Positions 1 through 12,100 of a stretch of 21,512 bases of DNA are shown here, piece by piece. Each line of letters starts with the position of its first letter. Within the stretch, counting starts at the first letter, position 1. The position numbers and the translations under genes were made by a program. Origin of the DNA: Schoenoplectus triqueter. Lineage: Eukaryota; Streptophyta; Magnoliopsida; Poales; Cyperaceae. The notes under the pieces are model-generated. The model was not told the origin of the DNA and did no database searches. It worked only from the letters and a program-made list of their open reading frames with translations. The DNA is taken from the NCBI GenBank assembly GCA_964058805.1, contig CAXKVV010001994.1, forward strand, positions 1-21,512, read 5' to 3'.

Positions 1-156
1 AAGTCTCCTCAGTATGGGCCCTAGCATGGTCATCTGGAAGCCGTGAAGAAGCTCCATTTGATATCTCAATTTTAGCATCTGCAGTTGACTTGTGGCGTGT
101 AGCATGTTTTTTAGGAGGATTATTCCCAGAATCAACAGTTTTATGATTGATATTGC
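1..156 (-). CDS. THO2: THO2 exon 30, partial at window edge
   Basis: Completes Gly1235 and stays open to position 1 (to residue 1286). Low-complexity, Asn/Lys/His/Ser-rich: [20 protein letters not shown] and so on, as expected for the poorly conserved, disordered C-terminal tail. Acceptor TAAACAG. The exon and gene continue beyond the window. Confidence 0.88.
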
Positions 157-3100
157 CTGTTTAAGAGTTTTGACAACAGTAAGGTCAGCCAGTTCAGAAG
201 TTACTTGCATGCAGATAGGGATGCATGGCAACTGCTTCCCTTTTTGGAAGAAATTTATAAGGTGAGGCATTAACAGTAGCCAAATGTCATCTCATACCCA
301 CATTGGGCCATAACTGTTGGGATGGGACTAGCAAGAACCAGCAGAAACCCAATAAATAACCTGGAGGTGCTTTTGCAAGCGATGCCGCAGGTCTCAATTC
401 CATGTAGCCCATACCAAATTCTTCATCGGATAGCCATGAACTCTGCAGAACAAAACCAAATAACAAGATGAGGAAAACAATCTCAAACTTCCAACCAGTA
501 TTTTCACATTTATTACCAAAAACCACAGGCATTTCTTGTAATACAGAATACACAGTGTGACATTGCTGCAACAACAACAACAGCAGCAAAGCCTTTGATC
601 CCAAATAAATTGGAGTAGGCTAGAAATAAAACCCAATCCGAAATCTTGCTGCAATTACATAAATTTCACTTGAATAGCTACTTCTCATAAATTAGCTCTC
701 TAATATAGTTCACTCTTTCCATTAACTTTGTTTTAAAGTAATTCTTGAATTATTTATGCAGACAGAAGGAATCAGTAGGTAGTAAATATTTAGAAGGAGA
801 TGGCTTGAGCAAGCAAACTAAATTTCTGATGCTTTTTCTTCCTAACTCATTTGAACTTTGCAAATAGATAAATGCTTGATATTACATCTATAATTATTCT
901 CTCCTCCAAGAACAATTTTGCCTGAATATAGAAGTTTCACCTCTAGCTAAATGGTTTTAAGAAAGGATACCCTTATCCTTATTTCTTTCAGATTGAAAAA
1001 AATCATCAATTTAATGTATGTCGATTTTCTTTTCAACAGGTTTTATTGAATTAAGTATAAATATATCTTCAGTCTTTTTTATTCCTATTCTCTTGTTTCT
1101 TCAATCTTGCTGCTTTTATTTATTTGCTCCAACAATTTCTATTTTAGACTTTAAGAGTCTGACCTTACGAGAAGCAAGTGTGGCAGCAACGCCAGTAGCC
1201 AAAACCTTGAGATCTTCTCTCTCATCAGCCTTTATTTTGGTTACACGTTTTTCGAGATTGATGCCACTCTTTCGCAAAACTGGGAAGACAGATGAGATTT
1301 TGGTCAGCACAATCAAAGCATTGCGGATCTCCATGTATTCAGTTGACTCTAAGCACTGTGCCAGAACTCTCGTAATCCTTTGACTCCACTTGAAGTGAAC
1401 CTATTAAAAACAACCGTAATACAAAATTGAAAAATTGAAATAAAGGACCAATGTACCACTGAATAATTTGACACAAGAAACGATCATGGTAACTTGTGGT
1501 CAGACCAGCACTGAAACTGTGTCAAATATGTCATTCTTGTGAACCACATACAGTTTGAAAAAAAGTAAACAAACATCTCATATAGAGAAGAGAAACAAAC
1601 TCTGACAAACTGTGCAAAGGAGACACGCTGACTATTTGGATCTCTGTAATACACGGCAAATCCTGGCATGTTAGCACATTCCCTTTCATATAATGACTCA
1701 TCCTTCTGTTATGAATAAAAAGAAACAAAATATGAGAGCATACCAGAACCAATCTAATAAATCTTGTACTATCAGCCTAAATTCCTTGTTGAGTCAGTAT
1801 ATCAAAACCAGCATCAGCATAACCTTGTTTATCTAGCAATTGCTTTTTCTGTTCTAGTTTACTTTTTCTTGATTTGAGTATGGATGGTGTATGGTGGCAA
1901 GCAAAGACAAAAATGGCTTAACACTGAGGCTATTAAAGCTTATAAACATCATTGCAAATTTGGAGGCCCCAACATATCCCAGATATTATTTAAATTTTGA
2001 CAATGAAAATACCTTCCAATCATAGGCCATCCTGAGAGTCTCGCACAGGAAACGCCCAAACCGGCCAGCCTCAAGCTCCGTGCAGCAACAAACCATTGGC
2101 TGGAGTAACTTACAAATCAAGACTTCAATATGCTGAAAGGTGTTGAAATAAGGTGTCCCCATTGTGTGCAACATACGGACGAAGGCAGCACAGTAGGCTG
2201 CATCGCTTGCACTGAAAATGGAACGTGGAAACACACACTGCTGCAAGAACTCCATGTTGGTTTTTCCAGGTTCAGGACAATAGGCCAGCCACCTGCCCTT
2301 CTCCCGGGCCATCCTCTTTCGCACTGACTCCACATGCTTCTCATGCTTCTGATACTCTGACGCAAGCCTGTTTTGCTTATGGATAAACGTACTGGTCATT
2401 AACCATAATCAATCGTCATAATTTCTTCAGTACAAGAAGATAGACAACTATAATATCAGAAATCTGTGTCCACGAATTTTCGCAATTCCGTAATCAGCTG
2501 GAAGTCAGCCCAGAAGCCTAGTACACAACACTTTTGAGATGTTAAACTAAGGTCCAAGACCTCTATGTTGGCCCTTTTATACAATTATGACTCTTGCTAA
2601 TTACTTCAAATGACAGGTACATTCAGGTTTAAAGCTTTCTAGGAACTAAAAAAAATAAGAAGGCTTTATATCAGAATTTAATCTCAACCACAAGTCATAC
2701 AAGAAAGCATTGAAAGCAAAAACTGAAACCCTGTACTCGTAAGGAGAGTAAATAGCCTATAAGACTTGTCAAGTACAAGACAGAAAGCATTCCTTACATC
2801 AGGGTAAATTTATGGGAGGCCACTTAACAAATAGACTGTAGATCACTCAGTTTAATTATCCAATTTTTGTTACTCAACCATAACTGTTGTACAAATTTGG
2901 TTGCCGCTTTATTCAAAATTAAATTACATGCAAATTACTAATGACGGATCACTTGACAAGGGTTATTGTCACAATCTTGAGAATAAGTTTTCAAAATACA
3001 TCCGATAAAAAAATCGAAAATGGAGAAGGTCCTGTAGACATATTCTTAAACTTATAATTGATTATTTGTGTTTCAAAATTCATGCAATCTAAACGTCATT

Positions 3101-6100
3101 TGATACTCCATCGAGGACCATTAAAATTACATGGTCTTGAATGGTCTTTGATGGAACACAAATAATCTATTACAAGTGTAAGAATATGTCTACAAGACCT
3201 TTTTCCATTTTTCCATTTTTATCGAATGTATTTGAAAACTCATTCTCAAGATTGTGAAAATAACCCTTGTCAAGTGATCCCTCGTTATTAAAAGTTCCAT
3301 CAAAAGATCAAGGTGCAGAGCGTTGTTCGTCAATCTATTGGAATTGGAACTTCAACTCTCACAAGTTCCATAACAGTTTGAGATTTACCACCTGTAGATC
3401 TTTCCTTTGATGATTCTCCATACGGATTTGCATCAGCAGTGGTTGTTATTGGAACACTGTACTTATTATCAAAGTTTCCACTAATTGGTTGTCTGCCCGC
3501 TTTCATCACTGACCGAGAAAAAGCTATATATAGGCCACTCGAGCAAGTTATCGAGAAGATATATAACACAAAGTCAGAGTTCCATTCCAAGTGGAGAAGG
3601 ATGAATCAGAACAATTCTTAGATCGCTTATGAGGATGCAGACTTTAATCAGAAATTCTTGAATGAGGAACATAAATCTTTGTTCACAATACATGACTACG
3701 GCACAAAGATGTACTGAGATCTTCATCAATTGGTGGAATGGTAAGAAGAAGGATGTGACAGATTATGTGTACAAGTATTTGGTACTGGATATAGATCGTT
3801 GAGATACTAGACCAGGTGTGAGAGGAAGGGATGCTCGCTCTGGGATTAGCTCCTCTATTGATTGATTCTGCTGCCAATTAGCCGTGTTTGATCTGCGAGA
3901 TCTACCCTCAAAACTAGAATTAGACGAACGAACGGATCTATTTCATTCAAATAGCTTCCCCAGTAGCGAAGTACTAATTTGTTAACTTTGCTTGTGAGAA
4001 TCTTTTCCATATATGATGAAAGCTTGTTTTCCTATCAAAAACACTAACTATATATGAGATTTTTCCCAATGGAATGAATGGACTTGTCTTCAAGCCATTA
4101 CTAACAAGCAAATCAAACTACAAATGATTGAATCACTCAACTTTAATGCAATAATAAATTGTTTTAATGAAAGCTTTTCAGAAAAAAGCAATGTAAGTAT
4201 ACGGATTATGAAAATTTTAAAAATTTTTACAAATCAATAATGCATAGTGAGACTATCTGCTTTACATGTGAATTGTATGATCAATAGAAGTTTTAAAGAA
4301 AAATTTGAAGTCTTTTATGTATTTGAGACGGAAACAGTAACCCAATCTAAATAGAAGTCGAGTTTAACGATTAAATCAGATCAATCCAAATTTGAGTGAC
4401 CAAGAATGATAGACATTGAAGTTGAATGCTCTCCCATATAGTTAATCCAGTTATACAAGTCAGACGACAGCAATTATCAGTTCTGATACCAATAATGTTC
4501 ATACCTGTCAAGAAGTTCTTGAATCTTCTCCTTATCCTTCTTGCGCTTGGAGATCGCAAAACTGGAGGTGTCTGAGAGCTCTTCTAGAGCTTTTAGCGCA
4601 TTATATTGTTTTGCAATCTCAGCCTCATACTGCTTTTTTGGTACATAAAGGTCATACAAGGTTAGGCCCCAGAAAGTTGCATAGAGGTCAGGTGAGAGGC
4701 TCTTCCAGGATTTTGAAGGGAGCATTGACTCGACAGTGTTTAGGAGTTCTGACCATCTGGGCAAAGTGAAAAATGTGAAAATTATTTTAGCAAATGGCCA
4801 AACATCTGTTTATTAAATACAATTTGTTGTGGGGAAAGCCAAGAAAGTGCTGGTACTGAAAGGAGCCGTCCTTTAGTTTTTCTTTATTAATTCTATATGC
4901 ATTTAGATCAGACTGGTAAATGAACAAGTGCTTAAAATGGAGCAACATATGCAAACTGTACTCATAACATGGTCAATACCAACAAGTCCAGTAAAGCCAT
5001 CCATATTATTATTTTTTAATTTGAAAAAGAAGTATATTTGTGGGTGAATTTCCAAATATATCAGTAATCAAATTGAACTTTCAGGTCAAAAAAAGAAAAT
5101 CTTTCAGCTAACATGTACCTGACAGACCCTTGGGACAAATCAAGATGTAAAACAAAATCTAACGACCCCTTTTCTGAATCAACCTCCTCACCGGCATCAA
5201 GTGGCCAACAAACTCCTTCATTACCTCGGCTTTTAAAGAGTCTCATCACTGGACGATATATTAAAAACACCACCTAGACAAATACATTGATTTCAGCTAG
5301 CTATTTTACGAACTATATTCTCAAGAATGAACATTTTAGTGGAGAGATTAGAGGTCTGACACTTGATGCTACATGTCTCCTTTCATAGAACATTATGGTC
5401 TATTAGAATTTCCATGCTTGGTTAATATGGAGAAAAACACCTCATCTCACCGACAATCAGTTCCATTTCTATTTTCATTTTTATTTTTATTTTTCTTCTT
5501 TTGAAAATGCTTGTGACGCATCCTTGTAAATTCTCATATTTTCTTTCTTTTTCTTTTCTACCTTTCATTTTGTACATATGCTTTTTCTTTTCAATCAAAA
5601 ATTGGGTAGGCTTTTTGCCTCCCCTTCAAAAAAAAAAAAATGGAGAAAAGCAATGAAGCGTCCAACTATCAAGTTTCAAATTCAATACAACAACAAAAAA
5701 AAGCCTTTAGTCCCCAAACAAGTTGGGGAAGTTTTAAATTCAATAATCAGGAAATTCGATAAAGTGCAAACTAACAATGAACGTTATAAGATGACGATAA
5801 CCGTTACCTCAGGGTCAAGATGGTACTTGTGAGCATGGTCGTGAAGAGATGGAATGAACTGTGCATAAGCCGTTACAGGAGATATCGCACTGGAGAGGAA
5901 ATCCACATACTGGAGGAGTGTACCATGGCACCTGTCAAACTGCTCGCTTACCATCTTTATGTAAGGCGCATCAGCTTTTATAACAACCCTACACCATATA
6001 AAAAGAAAAAACAAAAGGAAGACACTCCGTCATTCCCATTGTACAAAACAGAAAATGAACAAATTGTTCTTGCTAATAGAAACCAATACTTACTATATTT

Positions 6101-9100
6101 GCAAGGACCAACTAATAATTCATTATTCCCATGCCAAGCCAGGCAAGCAACTGTTTAAACCTACGACGTGATTTAAGGAATGACAGACACTTTGACTGCA
6201 TATAACCAAAATGACACGTGATAATTGCAAGTCACGTAATTAAATGCAAGTAATCAGATGTCGGGTATTAGTGTTAAGTAAAGAAATCAGAAATGTAATA
6301 AATATCATTTGCAAATTCTGATATGAATAGTACTATTATTAATTTATTATTACTCTCTATTTTGATTTTTGTGATGACTCTCATTGTGTTTCATTTGTAG
6401 CTTACCCAAAATTATTTGGGATTAAAGGCTTTGTTATTGTTGATTATCTAAATCCAATTCCAATTATGAGACCGGTTATTAGTTATTATGAATTATTTTT
6501 CGATCTCCGCAGAACTAAAGATGAAGTAACAGTTGTCCATTCAAACAAAACGACGAAACCAAAGAAGATAAAAGAAAATGGGATGTTGTACATGGAACGG
6601 TACTGGGCAATAAGCATCAAGAGTGGGATAGCAAGCTTAGGATCATCCTTTGGCAACAATGAATCTCGTAGTCTGTTCGTCGATTTACTCAAAACCTGTT
6701 TGGACAAGAGTGTCTCAAGTGCTCTAGCATTTATTTTCATGTGCATGCATGTAAATAAATTATAAGGGGGGCAAAATGCATATACAAACTGTAAAAAAAA
6801 AAAAATCTAATTTTCTAACAAAATTTCTCTTTGCTTAGACATGAAAAAAGAGAAGAAACTCTGGTGGGTTCATTTAGTGCAAAAAGAAACAATGATAAAA
6901 CAATTTTCATGTACAATCAATTGAGTTATTCTTGGTATTTATGTAATTTTCTTGTTTTTAGTTTTATTTCTTTCTTTAGTTGGCTAAATGACATGCATTC
7001 AAAATACCATTTTGCCCCCCATTCTCTCAGAGTAATGTGTCAGCACTAGAAAGATGGTTAATTTGTTGGGAAGTAAATAGAAAAAGTAAGCCTGGTATTT
7101 CTCAGAAGATATAAACTGTAATGACCAGACCTTGTTATTTCGAATGCTACCATAAAGGGTAGATTGGAATCTCAAGGTTTCACTCCCAGCCAAAGCATCG
7201 AGTTGCTCCTCTGTGATGTTCTCTGTGTAATGCACATTCGCCATTTGCTCTATTAATTCCTGCAAGTTCACTATTGTGAGATTGTAAATAAGGAAAAATG
7301 TGATGACCAAAGAGAAGCAAAAAAAAAACAAATTATGTGTATTACCAAAAATGAAACAATCAAAAAGCTAAAAAAAAAGGAAACAAGTAATAAGAAAAGC
7401 AACAATGACAACAAATTTTAAAGCAAAACACACCTCAAGGAGAACAAGCTCAGTACCAGAGCCCTTCTTAAGCTGGTTGATAAGGTACTGGAAAAGGCCT
7501 CTCAGCTCCATTGAAGGGTACTTTTTGCACCTAACAAGTGATAGGGAACATGAAACTCAAATTGAAGTTCAAACATATGCAACTGAACACCAGACACATA
7601 CAATTGCTTTTATTTGGGTGATCTTTTGTATACAACTACTATTGCAGACAGAGGTATGCTAAGGTGCCTTGCAAAGCACCAACCAGCTGGTACTTTGACT
7701 CTAAATCTACATTTTCAAAAATTTCACAAACGATCAGAGCCACTTAATGCAATCTACATAATGTTTCTCTGAGCATATGCTCTACTCCAGTTAAAAGAAA
7801 AGAAAAGCACCAAATTCACAGAGAGAGAACAAATAAATAACGTACAAGGAACCCCAGAAAGAAGCTAGAGACTGAAGCCAGTCAGAGAGATTGAGACCAT
7901 CTTCTTTTAATTTATCACGCCCTCCTTGAGCCAACCTTTCTATCACCACATACTCCAGAATGTCATACTCCAGCTGAAATATAAATTAAAAGATAGGAAC
8001 TCAGAAAGAAACAAAAGTGTATCGAGTTTCTATCGATACCAGCCAGAGCAGTATGCTATGACACCCAAATGGTCAATTATTGAGATCAGGCAAACCAATA
8101 CCAAAAGACCCATATTTGTAGGTGAACGACTTAGATTAACAAATCCTTGAAAACAGATCAAGCAAAAGATTAACTTCTAAGGTACAGCAGTTATTGGATT
8201 GTGTATAAAAAATAACTGAAAAAGAAATTGTTTTTCAAGTACCTGAGTGAGGTACTTGAAAGCATCTACTACAGGCAATATCATATCTCTGTATGCTTCA
8301 ATCTATTAAAAGAAAAAGTTAAATTTTAGTTGAACTTCTTAATATATGCAGGGCAAGGACCATATCATCTGAGTAAGTTCTGCTCTGATGGATGCTTCTT
8401 ACAGAACAGTAGGTTAACTTGGATTAAAATGAGTCAAGCCAGAAAAATGAGGTATAATTCTAGTGGAGTCCAGAACAATTGGGTTAAAAGGCACAGTTCC
8501 ACAATTAGGTCAGACTGAGCATATGTTGGGATTAATTTCAATCAAGCTTGCTTCAAAAGAGGATAGCAATTCACTATAAGACGTACAAGGGACGGATGTT
8601 ATCATAACCTGTTGCACAATGGTACGTAGCACAGTCATGGGATTGCCATGAGCAAGCTTTGCAACCATACGACCTAGCTGCTTCAAATTTTCTTTAGCAA
8701 GCCTCTTCAGTATTCTTCTAGTGTCCAACTGTCACATATTAAGAGGACACAAATCACAGAACCTTCCAGCTAAGACATCATTCTTCTTAGAAGTGATGTC
8801 AGACACATGTTCTTTGACTATGCATAATTGCAAGATGGCATGAAATAAAACTTCCTTAGAACACAATAAATTAAAACCTATCCAACGTGCCAACATAAAC
8901 TTGTACGAAGGAAAGTCTTTAAACTAAAGTTTTTATCACCCACTCGAAAATACAGTCATGCTATAATGGTAACATATAGGATAACACAGGCAAACTTTTT
9001 TATTCACAAAAGTCCCCATTTAGAATAAGACTTAAAACCTTTGCTAGTTGCCGTGCAGAAAGAACAAGAGGGTTTCGGTCATCGTCCTTTTCCCACTCGC

Positions 9101-12100
9101 CATACAATCGATATCGCACCTGTATACAAAGATCTAGAAGATTAAGTCTTAAAAGGTCATGAAAAACATCAACAATTCTATAAACATCTTACCCTGATTT
9201 CTTCTCAAAAAAAAAACCTCAATTCTTCATTTACCCCTCCATTAAAATGATTATTCTTGATATATTGTGCAGTTACGTGTAACCCTTCAAACTTTTGTGG
9301 GGAAATGCATAATATTTCTCATTAAATTGCAGTGCAGGATGACATTGACGCAATGATGTTAATGGCTACTACCTCATAAGGAAGGAGGGAAAGCACGTCC
9401 CATATCTCATATCCAATAGCCGGATTAGCAGGTATTAGCTGCAATGAGGGGAGAAGACACAAACCAATAGCATCCTCAACTCTTACTCTAGCCTCCTTAT
9501 ATCTCCTCGTTTCATCTGACTCCAGTGAGTTTGCTTTTGCAGCATCAACTCTCATAGACATGTAATAGCCCCTCAACACTCTGCATACCTGTGCATGAAA
9601 AGACCTTTAGGTATACAAGAACATGTTCATGTTTGATATACCAAATGTCCCACTAAACATACCCCCAATTCAAAATAGTAAGCATAATGAATACACAGCA
9701 TATCATGCAAACCATTAGAATATAGCAGGGTATATACAAGCCAAAACATCAGAATATAGCAGGGTACGTTCCAAGAAGGGCAACCTTGCTGATTTAAACA
9801 TTTGATTAAGATAACACCAGTGATGTGTCATCCTAACCTCTTTCAGTTTAGATATATTTTTTTTTCCTTGTGATTCTGCTTAGATTCTAGATTGAACCAT
9901 AGATTTGTTGAGCTGTACATGCAAAAGAGCTGGCAGTACAGTTTAGTAAGCAACGCCCTCTGGAAAAGAAACTGGCTATCTCACATCAGGTGGCATTGCA
10001 ACGTTAACATACTGGAAACCAACTCTTACTAGGGCAAACATTCATCGAACCAAAAAGCACAGAGTTTCACCTTTTGAAGTAGTACTGTATCACGGTGGAG
10101 ATATGGGCCTACAATTGAGAGCATCTGAAAGAGCTCCCGTGGGAGGTTGACTGAAGAGCATGAGGTTGCTGGGGAATCGACTTCCATTACATCATCAGAA
10201 TTTCCATATTTATCAGGAGCATCTTGGTAACTTTTACTAACTATCCCATATGCATTTGACATTGTCTTCTCAATCACTCTGCATAACAAAGAGGGCCAGA
10301 ACTTGGAATTATTACAGTATCATTGCTTCTAATCATCTCTTTTCTGTTTTTGGTTCCCGTTTTGGTTGTCAAAGTTTGTCAAGGACTTCAACACCATGGT
10401 GCCAGCCATTGCCCGACTCCTTTTATTTTTCTTTTCTTTGGCCGTCTATCAGCTTGAATATTATCCATGAATTGAGTAGGATTAAACAATGATCAAAATA
10501 TTCAGATCAAACTACCTCAACAAAATAACTTAAAGAGTCAGGTCTGATTTTGGTAAATATTTATATATTTACCAAGTGACAGTTCATAAACACACATAAC
10601 AAAGCAGAATAACTAACTATTTTCCAGCACGAACTAATAAAAATCCCAAGTAGAAGTTACAAGTTAAATCTTGATGATTTTTTCCCACTTACCAGTCAAA
10701 CTAATTTTGAGCCTCTCTAGTAATCAACCATCAAATTGAATAATGGCTGAATGTAAATATAAACCAATATTACCTAAATAAACCCTTGCAAATCTCAACA
10801 TGCTCAACCGGGTTCATTGGAGATAGCCGTTCAAAAAGTATATAGGCATGATACCTGAAAAAATCAACTAAACATCAGAGGAAGGCATAATATCTAAAAT
10901 ACAACAACAACAACAACAACAATTCCAAATAAATTGGGGTGATGATGATGATGATGGTACTAATAATAATACAAACATCTATAATAATACTAATAAAAAT
11001 ACTACATACATCCATAATAATTATAATGGTAATGCTAATAATAACAATAATAATAATGATAGTCCTAATAACGATGATCACACTAAATCTATACTATGAA
11101 ATACACTTCTAAAACCTAAAAAATCCTAAATTCTAACCCTAAAATCCTAGAATCTAAGAACCTAAAGTCTAAAAAATCTAAGAACCTATAGTCTATAACT
11201 CTACTACTAGACTCTAATTCCTAAATCATGGTTCTGGTACATGGATCACCAACTTCCAAGCACTCCTATCCAAAACGAGCTCTTTAGATATATTTCATTC
11301 CTTCAACTCTTTTTTTATTGCTTCCTCTCATGTCAGTCTCGGTCGACCTCTTCTTCTTCTTATGTTTTCAGGACAACTTAGAATACCACCGCGTACTAGT
11401 GCCTTATGAGGCCTTCGTTGGATATGACCATACCATCACTATTCAACACAACATCCGTATTTCAACTACACTCATCTTCTGGATGTGTTTTCCTTTAGTA
11501 GCCCAACATTCTGCGTCATACATCATCGCGGATCTAATCACCATCATGTAGAACTTGCTTTTTAGTTTATTTAGGACCTTCTTGTCACAGGGAATATCAG
11601 ATGCTTGTCTCCATTTCACCCATCTGGCTCTTATTCTATGACTAACATCTTCATTGATCCCTCCATCACTTTGCAACATCGATCTCAAATATCAAAATGT
11701 GTCATTCATGGGTACTACCTGTCCGTCCAAACTAACATCTCCATCATCTGAGTTGTCCTCGCTTAACTAACACCTCATATGTTCGGTTTTAGTCCTACTA
11801 AGTCTAAAACCTTTCGATTCTAAAGTGCGTCTTCACAATTCTATTTTCTGATCGACTCTGATCCTACTCTCATCAATCAACACCACATCATCAACAAAGA
11901 GCATACCCCAAGGGATGTCTCCTTGTATGTCCTTCGTGACCTCTTCCATCACTAAGGTGAAAATATATGGACTTAATAATGACCCTTGATGTAATCTTAT
12001 CTTAATAGAAAATGCATTGGACTCACCATCACATGCTCTGACGCTAGTCAAAAAGAGCGAAGGCCATACAATTATAATATCTAAAATACCCCACCAAAAA

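Larger units (their letters stand above)
2368..4504. other. THO2 intron 25 (2137 bp), the longest intron
   Basis: Holds the foldback element at 2938-3290 and a coding-like stretch at about 3320-3981. The rest (2368-2937 and 3982-4504) is AT-rich sequence in which I recognise nothing. Confidence 0.85.

Noticed and set aside
1018..1383. 121-codon plus-strand open frame
   Set aside because: It is the antisense of THO2 exon 28 and its flanks; the minus-strand reading matches the family residue by residue.
10875..11081. 68-codon Ile-rich minus-strand frame
   Set aside because: It is a translation of the GAT/ATA low-complexity 3' region of the LINE, not a protein.
11100..11220. Interstitial telomere-like repeats (AACCCTAAA-like)
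   Set aside because: Only one short match to CCCTAAA within loosely repetitive CTAAA-type sequence inside the LINE 3' region; no array.
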